Source: Trametopsis cervina (Eukaryota > Basidiomycota > Agaricomycetes > Polyporales > Irpicaceae). Taken from it: a stretch of 64,000 nucleotides of DNA. The translations under genes and the position numbers were made by a program. Position 1 is the first letter of the stretch. Every line of letters starts with the position of its first letter. Below, piece after piece: positions 11,377-23,009 of this stretch. Location: NCBI GenBank assembly GCA_022385755.1, contig MU278371.1, positions 85,123 through 149,122 on the forward strand. Reading direction: 5' to 3'. Below the pieces are notes generated by a model. The model saw only the letters and a list, made by a program, of their open reading frames with translations. It was not told where the DNA came from and did not search any database.

Positions 11377-14300
11377 TTAGAGCCTACTCTCCAGTAGCAC
11401 ATCCTTAGGACGCCATCCTAACGTGCCCTTACCGAATGCAGCTTCAAGGGCCTCCTCTACGGTGCGAACAAAAGCAAATTGCATAGCAGAACGGATCTCC
11501 GGAGGCACATCGTGTTCGACGTCCTTTCGGTTTGCCCATGGTAATATCACCTTAGTGATATTGGCACGGTGTGCACCGAGCACCTTTTCTTTGATACCTC
11601 CGACAGCACCAACACGTCCGCGTAGGGTGATCTTGCCTCGCCGTTAGACAATAATAACATAAGATGATATGCACGACTGACCTCTCCCGTCATGGCAATA
11701 TGAGTGGGGACGCATGCACCTGTCAGCAGCGACACGAACGCGCAGGCCTATCGAAAGATAAATATCAACAGAGCGAGCCAAAGACAGCGTTATACCACGT
11801 ACCATCGCGATACCAGCAGAAGGTCCATCTTTCTTCACAGCGCCCGATGGCAAATGGAGGTGGATATCGATACCATTTGGGTGCTTCAGAGCGTCTTGGG
11901 ATCGGGTGTTTGTGATACATAAATCATATGCGTGCGTCTTGACCCAACTCAGGGCAAGCTCCCCGCTCTCCTTGATGACCTCACCCAGACTCCCGGTAAG
12001 CTTGAGATGTCCACTTCCTGGCACAGCGATTGTTTCCACAGGCAGGATGCCTCCTTCGCCCATACCAGTAACCACAAGACCGTAAACGATACCACGTCGC
12101 TCTTCACGTTCACGTTCTTCGGCATCCCACCGAGCAATGCCCAATATATCTTCCAGTTCGCTAGCCTCGACAACCTCCTTATACTCCTTAGCAAGTTTAC
12201 CAGTACTGTCGACTTCGCTATCAAGATGCTCCGCCCATTCGACCGCCTTGTATCGTACGACGGCACCTATCGCACGTTCGAGGGATCGCACACCAGCTTC
12301 ACGTGTATAATGGGTCGCAATATGAAGCAGAGCAGAGTCTGTCAGTTCGAGATTCTGTGCAGCTAGACCGTTCGCCTTGAGTTGCTTGGGAAGCAGGAAC
12401 TGACGCGCAATATGCATCTTTTCACTGTAAGTGTATCCCGAAAGATTGACGATTTCGGTACGGTCTAGAAGCGGAGCTGAGATGGTATCGAGGGTGTTCG
12501 ATGTGCAAATGAACAGCACTTGACTGAGGTCGATTGGAACGTTTATATAATGATCCTACCAATGATAATGAGAAAACGCGGTGATTTCAATGAATTCCGA
12601 GGAATGACCCACATTGAAAGCATGGTTCTGTTCTGGATCAAGAACCTCGAGAAGTGCAGCGGCAGGATCCCCGTGGAAGTTATTCTGGCCGATCTTGTCT
12701 ATTTCATCACTGCAAAATGTAAGACACGACAAATTGCCCACAACTGATGAACTGACAGTAATATCACAGGGTCCGGACGACCTGATTTACGCAGAGCTTG
12801 CACGATCATACCAGGCCCGCTCGCAACATACGTACGGCGGTGGCCTCTTATCTCCGCTTCGTCACGAACACCCCCGAGCGAGATTCGCTGGAATGGCCTA
12901 CCAAGGGATCGAGCGATAGATTGTCCAAGTGAGGTTTTACCAGTACCAGGCGGGCCGACAAATCTGTATAGAATCGTCACAAGACTGCTCGACGAGCTCT
13001 GGGAGTGAAACGTACAGTAATATGGGACCTTTCACCACAGACCCGCGAGGTTTCTGCGCGGTTGTGCCAGCCGCTGACATCTCTGGCACCTCGGAGGCTG
13101 CTTGGACCTTGCTGGTCGCGGCATTGGCGTCTTGTTCGGCTTGCAGAGCCTTGAGACGAACGACGGCGAGATACTCGATTAACCTCTTCTTGATCTTCTC
13201 TAAGCCATAGTGGTCTGCATCGAGTTGTTGTCGTGCATTCTTCAAAAAAGCGCGGTCACGAAGTGTCTCGAACGACGTAGTAGGTGTCGTATTAGAGGAG
13301 GTTGGCCATGGTACTGCTACTAGCCATTCAAGCTGTAGAGGGTGGCATCAAAATTTACAATCCCATCGCGTTGAGGAAACGTCAACTCACATAGTTACGA
13401 ATCACACCGTATTCCACACTGCCTTGTGGTATACGTTTGAGTCGTTTCCACTCCCGGACCGCCATCTTACGCTCCTCGCTATCTTTCGCCATAGCCTCGA
13501 TCTTCGCCTTCACATCAGCCATCTCCTCCACCTCATTTTGTTGATCGTCGTCCAGTTCCGAGACTGAGCCAGAGCCGGGACGCCCATCCTCTCCTATATT
13601 GGACGTTTGACTTATGCCCGACGACGGCGTGCGGGTTAGGTTATTGAGCTCACGCTGGATGGCAGCGAGTTGTTGCCTCAAGAAAAACTCCTTCTGCTGC
13701 TTCGAAAGGGACTCGTCAACGGACTGTGCAATACGCTTCGACACCTCCGAGATAGACGCTTGCTTGACGAAGAGCGCAGTTGCACGGGCGAGACGGTCAT
13801 CAGGATCGGATGCCGACAAGAACTCTGTAGAGGTATTGAAGTAAGCCTATATCCAATATTTGAATCTCGCCCCACATTGTATAATAGTGTTTAACGGACA
13901 CAGCCTAAATAGGCATATGAATTACTGCCGACATCGAACCGTGCTTCTGCTATACCAGCACCCTGGCTAACCCCAGAAGAAGAGCATGCAGAGCGCCCTC
14001 GGCAAAGGCTTACAACCATGAAGAAAGCAGGCCTTCAACGTATGTGTGGAGGGGTACTCACCAAGTTTGTCCGCATACTCCGCATTGGTGCTTGACAATA
14101 TCACATCCGCCATCCAAGCAGCTCGAACATGTGATACCTCCTCCACCAGGGCAGCAACCTTGCTGTATGATTCGCGCTTGACCTGTTGTGTTGTGTCTCT
14201 AGCAAGCTGGTTTAGGAGTTTCAATGCAGCCGCCTTGAACTTCACCACATTCTCCGCGGTGGGAACACCGTCGGTCGGCGGGTATTCTACACGCAAATGG

Positions 14301-14766
14301 ACTATTCCCGAGTCGACATGAGACACATCGTCTACAATGCGTACCCTTGTGATGCCATTGAGCGAGAGGAGATAAGGCTGCTTGGAATCTCTTGAGGGTG
14401 GCTTGATGAGGCGAACGATGCGGGATGCCGTACCCCACTGGTATAGGGATGAGCCCTGCGCGGTAGAAGGGACAGCGGCAACTATTGGTTGATCGTCCGA
14501 TTCCTGCACCAAGGCAAGAAGCGTCTCTCCAATATTCCTTGAGACAGGTAGGGTAATACGGCCAGTTGGTAGAAGAATGAGAGGGTGAGGGAGGCTGAGG
14601 ACAGGCAACTTCGTCGACATTAGCGTTCGCGTGAGGAGTCCTAGGTGAGAGTCAAGGGGCAAGTGGAAAGGCGCCCATCACGGAATCATGTGCGATTGCT
14701 TTGCGTAGGGGTTAACTTACTAACGGTGTTGCCCCAGGCCGAACGTCTCAGAGATACCGTCAGCAT
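11377..14766 (-). CDS. LONP2: Lon protease, LONP2/peroxisomal type with C-terminal SRL
   Basis: ATP-dependent serine protease that degrades damaged or unfolded matrix proteins. The order is an N-terminal substrate-binding domain ([20 protein letters not shown] onward), a coiled linker ([19 protein letters not shown]), then an AAA+ module with Walker [12 protein letters not shown] (about 12927-12960) and DEIDKIGQ. The proteolytic domain has the Ser in [10 protein letters not shown] (about 11802-11836) and the Lys in EKVLGAHR (about 11567-11600). About 1,000 aa. The last three residues are S-R-L, a classic PTS1 signal, as in peroxisomal Lon. The usual LONP2 start would be ATG 14620 ([13 protein letters not shown]). 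However, a clean intron (GTAAGT at 14720 to CACCTAG at 14641) joins in frame to an upstream exon, 14766-14721, adding [16 protein letters not shown], an Arg/Ser/hydrophobic segment without acidic residues that resembles a mitochondrial presequence. Which start is used cannot be settled from sequence. Confidence 0.93.
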
Positions 14767-15224
14767 TCGATGACACCCACTTTGACAGGGCACACTGTGG
14801 GGGATTCAAGAGTGATAGAGATACTATTCGAGGACAAAGATACATGTTCAGACGTTGCTGGTAGCTAGATGCGGGCTCCCTTCAGGAGCAATTGGTAACC
14901 CTTGATGAAAAAGAGTACAGAGTAAGATGAAATGCTAACAGACGAATTATGGAGAGCGTAGAATTCTGCACCACCGCTACGATGAGGTCGAAAACAAATC
15001 TGCAGAGCCCAATGATACATTGATAACAAGCGTGTGGGTGGGTGAGGAGGGAAGGAAGCAAGAACCGAGAAGCAGTCCTGTTTGGGATATGTGGGCATTA
15101 AGCCGCCACTCTACTGCATGCATGTGCCTCCTTCAGAGGCGAAAACGTGGGTGGGCATTAGAAGCGTAATCAATAAAAGAAACGATCTGGAATGGATTGG
15201 AGAATAGACGAGTAAGAAAAGTGA
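14767..15224. other. Spacer between importin beta 3' end and Lon 5' end
   Basis: Contains the Lon promoter and the importin beta 3' UTR. No open frame has protein-like features. The - strand frame near 14865-15098 is hydrophobic but lacks an ATG and any homology cue. Confidence 0.4.
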
Positions 15225-18200
15225 TTATGCTGTTGCACGCTTTACCACCTGCGTATAACTTGTTAAGAAAGTCAATGGATCCAATGATATGACCGAACTT
15301 ACCTCCCGCGCCCACTTTATCGTTCGCTTCGTCTCTGAGGATTGGCCACGACCTTTTGACCTCAGCTCATTTGCGATCCACTCTGTTAACAGTAGTTGCT
15401 TGATCTCTCCTGCCGGGAAAGAATCTGCAAGGTCTCCGACGAGCCCGATAGCTAGCTTGACAGTTGTCTCAGGTCTGTCGGTATCGCTCAAGCAACGCTG
15501 TATCAAGTCAAGGATGGTGGCAACGTGAGGAAGGAGCAATGACACTGACGAACTCTGTCAGATAGCGTACTCGAGATCAAAGTAGACCTACCTTTGTCTG
15601 TGTTTTTGAATGCACCGACGATGCCAGTGTACGCTTCCAATATGCCTTCACGCAGTTGGGTGACGTATTCGACGAGCTCTATATCTAACTAATGGTTTGT
15701 GAACTATCAGGAGATGTCGATATGTAGAAGCTGTGGACTAACGCACCGGATTAGGGGTCACCGAACCCGCCTGCCGCAAAACACCAATCGTTGTAGAGAG
15801 GAAGGGTTCGAATGCCGGACCAATAGCAAGGGCGATATCTCCAAAACACGAGAGGATTGTGATTTTGACGTTGCGGTTCAGTATCTCACTCTGCAGGTTC
15901 TCAAGAAGCACGCTCATGAATGCACTGGCATACTGCGACGTATGCTCCCCGAGCGATCTCGAAAGATCACCAATGACACCGATGGCAACAGTGCACAATT
16001 GGGCATCTTCGTGAGCTTTGAGGGCAGGGTACAGCGATGGCAGGAAAGCAGACATATATGGGCTAAAGCCTTGCTCGAGGGCTGTGAAAGGATTAGCTGA
16101 GATCTCCCCTAGCTTGCGCTGAAGGCTCACCTGACGCGAGAGATCCAACAACTAGGAACGCGTCTTCCAACACAGTGGATGTTTTACCCGCAGAAGATAT
16201 CAATGACAAGACGAGAGTCATAATGCGATCTGCGAGCGGCTGAATGCCACTGCCAAGCTTGCGTATAATGCTCTGTGATGACAGGAGGGTTTGGTTCAGA
16301 GGAGTTCGCTGACAGAAAAACACCGAACATACGACAATAACGCTGCAGAACGCGCTCTGAAGCTCGTTCCAGTTGTTGCGGTCATCGGCGCCAAGGATCT
16401 GGTTCTGAAACACACCAAATGAGCTTTGTGGTATTCGGACACGGGATTGAGCATACCTCCACGCCAAGAAGGTGCTCCATTCGTGAGAGGATCGTGACAG
16501 CTGTGTTTTGTATCACAGATATGCTATCCGGGGTCGAATGGGTGACATAAGCTACGATACATTCGTATGCTGCGGTGCGGAAGTTGCCCTCATTGCTAGC
16601 ACTGCACGATAATCAGCACTCAGAAGGATTATAACAAGTAAATGGACTTACGTCTCAGTAACCTGCAAGAGTGCTTGGACAATGCCCTCATAGTACGGTG
16701 CCAACGGGTTTCCTTGCGCCTGCTCATCAGATTCTGAGAAGCTTAGCTGCTCTGCAAGATTTAACAAAGCCCAACAGCAGTTCGCCGCAACGCGGGGACT
16801 GTCCTGTAGACCTCGTACAAGCGCGGAAACGAGAGGGTGTAGGTGGACATCGGGTTTGATGGTCCCAATGAGATGATCGCAGATACGACCCAATGTCCAA
16901 GCGACCGTATCTTTCACATGGACATTGGAGTCGGTCATCATGTCGAGCAGTATCGGGAGAGCCTGGTTGACAAGTGGCATGAGTACCGCCGGATCGGGAC
17001 CTTCCAAGATTGAACCAAAGGCCATAACAGCCGCCTCTCGCTGATGCCAGTCCGTCGAGCGGATATTGGCCTCGATGAAAGGAATGACAGCTGGCACAAT
17101 GGTATCTGAGACTGCTTGTGCAAGCAGGCCCAAACACGTGCCAGCAGCCATTGAGACGTTCCATTCGTCCTCATCCGCGTCTTCCTCTTGTCGAGTAAGG
17201 AGAGTCAGCAAGACGGGCATGATCTCAGGGAGCGCGATCTTGGCAAAGAATCTGCTCTCGTTCTCAGGGATTTCACCGTACTCTTGCGCCTAGGTATTTG
17301 TCAGTAATAAAATAAAATCAATCGACATGAAAAGAACAGACCTCAGCTGCCTCCCAAGCGTACTCGGTCTCAGTCTCACACACAGTAGACCAGAATTCGA
17401 TGGCTTGCAGCGCAATTGATTCTTCCTGGTGCTTCATTCCCATGACGGTCAACTGATAGATCGATATGAATGAGATGATAGGGTGTGCAGGAACATCGAC
17501 GACATACACCAAACAAGGCTCTCTCCATGTAAAACGCCATCTTATCGTAGTAGAGTGTCATGATCCTGACCAGACACTCGAATGCGCCTACTTGCACGTT
17601 AACCGCAGAGCTTTGGGTAGCTTCGCAGACGATTTGCATGATGTAGTTACGTTCACCCTGTATGGTGTGTTATGGGATTGCTACAATAGTTGTAGGCAGA
17701 AACATACCTCTCGTTCGAAATTGTCTCGCACAAACTCAAGCGAATTGTATAAAGCTTGTACGGCAGCATATTGCACTTCCACAGCTTCTTCCTTTCGGGC
17801 CCCATGAATGACAGCAGTCAGGATTTCGTTGGCTTTGAGAGCCAAGATTTCCGGTTTCTGTTGTGATGCATTACTTCTAAGAATGTTGTCCACAATCGCA
17901 CAATTCGAATCACTCACTATTGACTCGCAGATATACCCAATGGCTTGCAACGTCGCTACTCGCAGTTGCGGATGCGAGTTAGAGTCGTTCATAAAGCCCA
18001 ACAAGAGATCGATCAGTTCCTGCCATTGTCCAACAGGCAGCTCGACAGCAGCGATAGCGGAAGTGAATTGAGCAGCGACTTGGCCGACTTTAGCGTTTGG
18101 AGACGAAAGAGCGTGCAGTGCCTGGTCTTTGATTTGTTTGCGAACATTAGCATCTAGTGCAAGCCATCTGCCAGAGTATTCTTGTTGGCGCGTATTTTCC

Positions 18201-18604
18201 TACAAACAGGTGAGGCATTGACGAGGCGTCGGAACCAGCGCACATACCTTGGCCGAGATGGCGTTCTTCAACGCGAGACCAGCAGCATTCCGCACATGAG
18301 ATGGCGACGATTCATTGACAAGCTCTGAGCTGAGCATCAGCATATACGCAGGCTGCAAAACGTGGCGAACGCGAGGAACATAATGAGAATGAGGATAAAG
18401 TGAGAAGTTCAATTGTGTATCACACTCACGTAGTTCTCTCTCGCCGCGCTTTCTAGCTTCTCCTCAGCAGCCTGACGCGTCGCTCCATCTATAAATGAGG
18501 CCCACAGAGTCCATTAGTTGTTGTCACCCAGTGGCAGGAGCAAGTTGAGGGATTGTCTGCGCACCTGGTGATAGCGTATTCGCGAGGAGTTCGCTAGCGT
18601 TCAT
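15225..18604 (-). CDS. KAP95: Importin subunit beta-1 (karyopherin beta, Kap95-type)
   Basis: Carries importin-alpha/NLS cargo through nuclear pores and releases it on RanGTP binding. Exon 1 is MNASELLANTLSP followed by a short intron and DGATRQAAEEKLE, the typical importin-beta N-terminal helix pair. The protein is built of HEAT repeats along its whole length (about 860 aa, normal). Recognisable blocks are NAAGLALKNAI, GRWLALD, WQELIDLL, EAVEVQYAAVQALYNSLEF, the acidic loop EDADEDEWNVSMAAGTCL, DSNVHVKDTVAWTLGRICDH, RVAANCCWALLNLAEQ, and NRNVKITILSCFGDIALAIG. The end is WAREVVKRATA, which requires removal of a last intron near 15248-15301. The start is the first ATG of a strongly conserved N-terminus and lies divergent from LSM7. 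Confidence 0.95.
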
Positions 18605-19198
18605 AGTTGGAGAGATCTCTGGGACGCGAGAAAAGATTATACGTGGATTCAAGGATGTCGGAAAGGAGTGTTTTGAGGGGTGTTGGCCAGGTGAGGTTTT
18701 GTACGTACAGGTGAAAGTTAAGAGAGAGCCGCGCGGATTTTGAAAGTCACCTCACCACGCTCATCAGCGCCATCGCACACAACGATAATTTTTATGTTCC
18801 TTTATCCTTTTGTTGTTTACTTTGCTCTTTTATAATATGTGATAGCTTGCATTGAGATCTTTAAGAGTAACGTCAGCGTGAGGCTGCCACACGGGGCGAC
18901 ATTCAACATCTAACAGACTATTCACAGCTGCAGCGCCACATAGCAGATCAGTCCAAAGTCTTTCTTTGAATTCAATCTGAGGTGCAAAGAGCTTCTCAAT
19001 GCTGTGACCCGCAAAGCCTTTGTGTTTTCCTGGCTATGTGAGTGGCCTGTCGAGCCCGATGCACGAATGCCCTCCTCTCCCTTAACAGGAAATAGGCGGG
19101 ATGATGCGCATGTCGGCCGGAATATTTGACCATGATCAGCGCTTGTGAACGCGATTCTCGTCCCAAGCACTCACCAACGACTTCGCACTGACAGTATC
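18605..19198. other. Divergent promoter region between importin beta and LSM7
   Basis: 594 bp shared by two divergently transcribed housekeeping genes. No gene is supported inside it. A T-rich stretch is seen at 18780-18840. Short frames near 18922-19170 lack an ATG and protein-like composition. Confidence 0.45.
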
Positions 19199-19737
19199 AT
19201 GGCAGACAGGGTATCTATCCATTGCAATGAGCCTCCTTTGTCACCTAAATTCAACTTACTTTCCAGGGACGTGGCGCACCAAGGGGCGCGCGTGGAGGAC
19301 CAGGTGCCCCGCGGGGCGCAGCCCCAGGAGGACGTGGTAATCAACCCGCTATGGACAAGCCGAAGCGCGAAGCGATACTGGATTTGACAAAGTATGTGAA
19401 CGAGAGAATACGCGTCAAGTTCACAGGGGGCCGTGAAGGTAAGCCATCTACCCCGACATGCGGCTTCGTGTGTTTAACTGTTGAGTTACAGTTACAGGTA
19501 TCTTGAAGGGCTTCGATCAATTGCTCAATCTTGTATTGGACAATGTTGAAGAAAACCTCCAATTAGGTGAGTGCACTATCGTAAGAGATGGCCTGTATCC
19601 CTGATCATGATACAGAGACGGAGATGACTACACGCTCACTTGGTCTCGTCGTGCTACGAGGCCCTACCATCACTTTATTGAGCCCTGTGGATGGCTCTGA
19701 AGAAATCGCAAACCCATTCTTAGCCCAAGACTCATGA
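19199..19737 (+). CDS. LSM7: U6 snRNA-associated Sm-like protein LSm7
   Basis: Subunit of the Lsm2-8 ring on U6 snRNA in the nucleus and of the Lsm1-7 decapping activator in the cytoplasm. Four coding exons are read at 19199-19210, 19267-19438, 19492-19566 and 19616-19737, about 126 aa. Exon 1 codes only M-A-D-R. The Sm1 motif is RVKFTGGREVTGILKGFDQL, followed by NLVLDNVEENLQ. The Sm2 motif is SLGLVVLRGPTI, and the C-terminus SPVDGSEEIANPF is highly conserved in Lsm7. Between the start and the canonical DKPKREAILDLTKYV there is an extra Gly/Arg-rich segment (GRGAPRGARGG, GAPRGAAPGGRG). It adds an RGG-like RNA-binding tail that short Lsm7 proteins lack. All introns are GT-AG and the Sm fold is intact. 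Confidence 0.95.
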
Positions 19738-20759
19738 AAGATCCGCGTTTCTGGGTGGCGACTTCTTAAAAAATGACTTCTCGGCTCTGCTAGTACTTGT
19801 GTTAGACCTGTATTATAGTCTGACTTGGTCAAGGTGTGTTCAAATCCACACATGTATTGTCCAACTATTTCACCTATGCATCGGGAAACTCGCGAGTCAG
19901 AAGATCTCTGAGGTCCGTAACAACAAAGCCACTCACACTCACGAAACCTGGTACGACCGGACCTAGGCCACTCAACTACCGGGCATATTTGTTCTGCCCC
20001 TTGCATGGGGCACGCTCCCATCGAGGCAGAGTTTAAGAAGAGCCAGGCAAACAATAGAGAGAGCTGCACTGCTCTGGATGGCCAGTCATCGCGAGTCAAG
20101 CACAATCGATACATATCCCAAGACGGTAGAGAGGCTATAAACCCGTTCTGATCAGCGCTGTTTCCCTACCTCGCGGCATTGACATTGGTATTCTGTGGCT
20201 CTCCAACAGGTCATTTGGTGGGTGAGACGACATGTCTCTACCCATCAGGGCTGTCCGGACCAACAACAGAAGGGTGTTCTAATTGGTCGCGATTCGCAAT
20301 TTCTCTTCGCGGCGTCCTTCTTGACCCCCCACATAGATCTCTGTCAAATGGTAAGCTTTGCCGCCACGGTATGCTGTATTGCTTGAATGCCTTTATGCGT
20401 ACGCTCACACAGCCAGACTTTTCTGTTTTTCAGTTTGCAGTCGAACTCTACGTCGAGCTCCAATTTGTGTGAAGACCATTGTCACCCAATCTTGAGGATA
20501 CACGGTGAGGTCTTTGTCTTTCACGATTGGGGCGGATGGTGTCGCCTTCGAAAATATCACATATATTGTGCCGTCGCTTCTCCCGTAGACCTCGGAAAAT
20601 TCAATCAGCTTATCGCCCCGTAACTGAGGCCGTACAGTATCCAGGATGATGCACTGTTCGTGGAGCATTTTAAGACCGCAGCTGTTTAGGTCAGCAATCT
20701 GCCTCCATCGGTGTCTAGTCATGACGCCACTGTGGAAATGGCGATTCTCAGGCAAGTCA

Positions 20760-22150
20760 ATACAATGACCTTCTGTGGTAAGCCACCTGATCAATCCGGA
20801 ACATTGGAAACAGAACAATATGACTTAGGCATCTTGTTGGCAACTCAAGTATCCAGGCGACACTGAGATATGATTGTAGGTGAGCGTTACATTTGTGGCA
20901 ATTGTTGTGCTCTGACTGCTTTAGCGATACTGTAAAGCTGGCGGTAATCGTACGAACTTTGACCCGCAATGCCAGCCTCAACTGCGAGTGGCATCAAGAT
21001 TACTTGTATTACTTGACTGAAGTAACGTTATGGCACGAATCTGGACGTATGTTGTGAAGGGCGCACTGGATCCCATCATGGCCATCTGGAGATCGCTATG
21101 CTCTAGCCCAAGATTTCTGTGAGTGAAAGCACCGTTACTCCCAAGGCCCGTCACTTATCGCAGGCTTGTCCAGAACAGTTCCCAGCTGCGACTGTTACGC
21201 ATCTACTGGACATTGGTGTGCACCTCATCACCACTCTACTGTTGACGATAGGTTAGCCGCATAGTATTCCACACAAGCAACGCAGGCTGTATCTATGGGA
21301 TCGGGACCTATGTTATGTCCTCTTATTGTGTCGCCATCTGGAGAGACAGTCTCCGATTCTATGGTGGTATGATCCGTGAAATGTGGTGTCCATACATTAT
21401 GGCGACCTGCTAAGCTTGCTTACGATGCGGAATACTGCTGAATTATGTGATACTTCCGGTGAGTGGAACAGAGACCCGTAGTATTCATTTCTACATGACA
21501 TGCAGAATGGTCTCATCTTCAGCCGTGATTTCGGGGCAACCAGGTACGCCTGGTCAAAAGTCGTGCCTTATGTCAGCCCCGTGCAAGGAGGAAGACGGAG
21601 TTAACCCTCGTGAAATATGGCCCAATCTCTCTGGCCCAACGTCACAACAGCTTTCTCTTCCAGGTCACCCGTCTCATGGTTGCCCGACAACTAGCGTTTC
21701 TCTCGATTGTTTCCTGCGGGTACATGACAGCCGTAATTTTCCAAGCATACCGCATATGCATATGGGTGTTGTCCAGGAGCGACCCCTCTTCCCGAGCTAC
21801 GTGCCATGGTAAATGATAGATGTTGGCAACTCATTCGCGGCCAGGTCGCAACGAAGCACCCCCCGAATTTTTGTTGAAGTCGTATGGAAATATTGCATTT
21901 CGAGACACCATAGTCTACGCCGGCCAAGTGTGTACCCGCGTGTGCATGAACTTTGTGGCGGGTGACTGCGGCTTCGCGCAGTGGCGATGATGCGGTTAAA
22001 AGTGGCCTCTCCCGATTTCCTGCCCGTAGGTTGAACAAGAACTGCCACTTCAGCTTGACTGTGCTTCGAGCCAAGTGAAGGTGAAGGCAACTGGTCCGTC
22101 GAATAACCCACTCAGGCAGCTACTGTTACAATAGCGCTCAACTGCTAACA
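20760..22150 (+). repeat. Diverged direct repeat, unit 1 (decayed gene copy)
   Basis: Matches unit 2 (23010-24250) in the same order. An early block contains ATCAATCCGGAACATTGGAAAC here and ATCAATCTGGAATCTTGGAAAC there. A late block starts near 21640 and runs to about 22140. The late block includes a + strand reading R-N-E...YGNIAFRDTIVYAG (21847-21924) that aligns with R-N-E...YGNIIFRDSIIYVG in unit 2. In the 14 YGN...G codons the differences are 5 third, 3 first and 2 second positions, and the length difference upstream is 3 nt. This suggests both descend from a + strand coding sequence. No continuous open frame remains. Confidence 0.5.
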
Positions 22151-22237
22151 GTGATTAGGTGAAATCGGGAGAGCGCCGTCATACAACCGTGCGGACCGCT
22201 TTTCTATCTGCGTCTCCTACTACCTTCCGGGCGACAG

Positions 22238-22774
22238 ATGTCTTCACCTACCACTGCCGCTAGACAACTCGTATATTCACTATATCTCAGGCAGCATCCA
22301 CTACCAGTCTCCCGGTGAGTCTTCATGACCCTGCATTCTAAACATAGAGGGAATCCCTTGATCTATCCTCTTTGCTTCAGTACTATCACGGCCGCAGAAA
22401 GCAACCGTTCATGATGAACTAACCGTCGACTTCAACTCTAACACGCCAGCGAGAGTGGATAAGATACTTCCTGACATTCAGCTCGATAGCAGTATAGCAT
22501 CACAATTCTCAGCCATCAACATCGGAGGCGGTATCCGGAGCGGAGCGACCGCCCGGGGTCATTGAACGTCTCCTGGGTACGAGACTACGCTCTTGCAAAA
22601 CTGAACGGCCACATCTTCCCGTTTCCCGCTAGATTTCACAATCAAGCTTTCATATTGGGTATCGAACTATGGAAAACGGTATCACGCGTCCAAGCCCTAG
22701 AGGCCATTGATGTGGACTTTGAAGCCCTGGCCCCGATACAACATACCGCTATTGTTACCTATACATCAAGTTGA
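22238..22774 (+). pseudogene. Possible broken gene in two adjacent frames
   Basis: A short ATG exon (22238-22314) ends at a good GTGAGT donor, and a CTTTGCTTCAG acceptor follows at 22380. Beyond it, one frame is open to 22564 (with ARVDKILPDIQLDSS and INIGGGIRSGAT) and another from 22562 to 22774 (with WVRDYALAKLNGHIFPF). The exon-1 phase does not fit the first open frame, and the two frames do not join by a visible intron. Both read like protein, but I recognise no family. This could be a real gene with an unusual splice that I missed, or a frameshifted remnant. Confidence 0.2.
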
Positions 22775-23009
22775 CGTTTTGTTGCGTCTTATGCGGACCT
22801 TTGGAACATAAGTTTATTCCAAGCTTTATCATGTATCAGTAACCCAGGCTGGACCTCCAAATATCGTGGTCTTGATATTGATGGTACATCCTCATCTATT
22901 AGATTCTCGTTGACATATCGGTCACCAGCAGCGCTTCTAGAGATTGAGATGCTGTCGCTTCCACGAAACTAAAAAACGTCGGGCATGTGATATGCTAATC
23001 GTACAGTGT

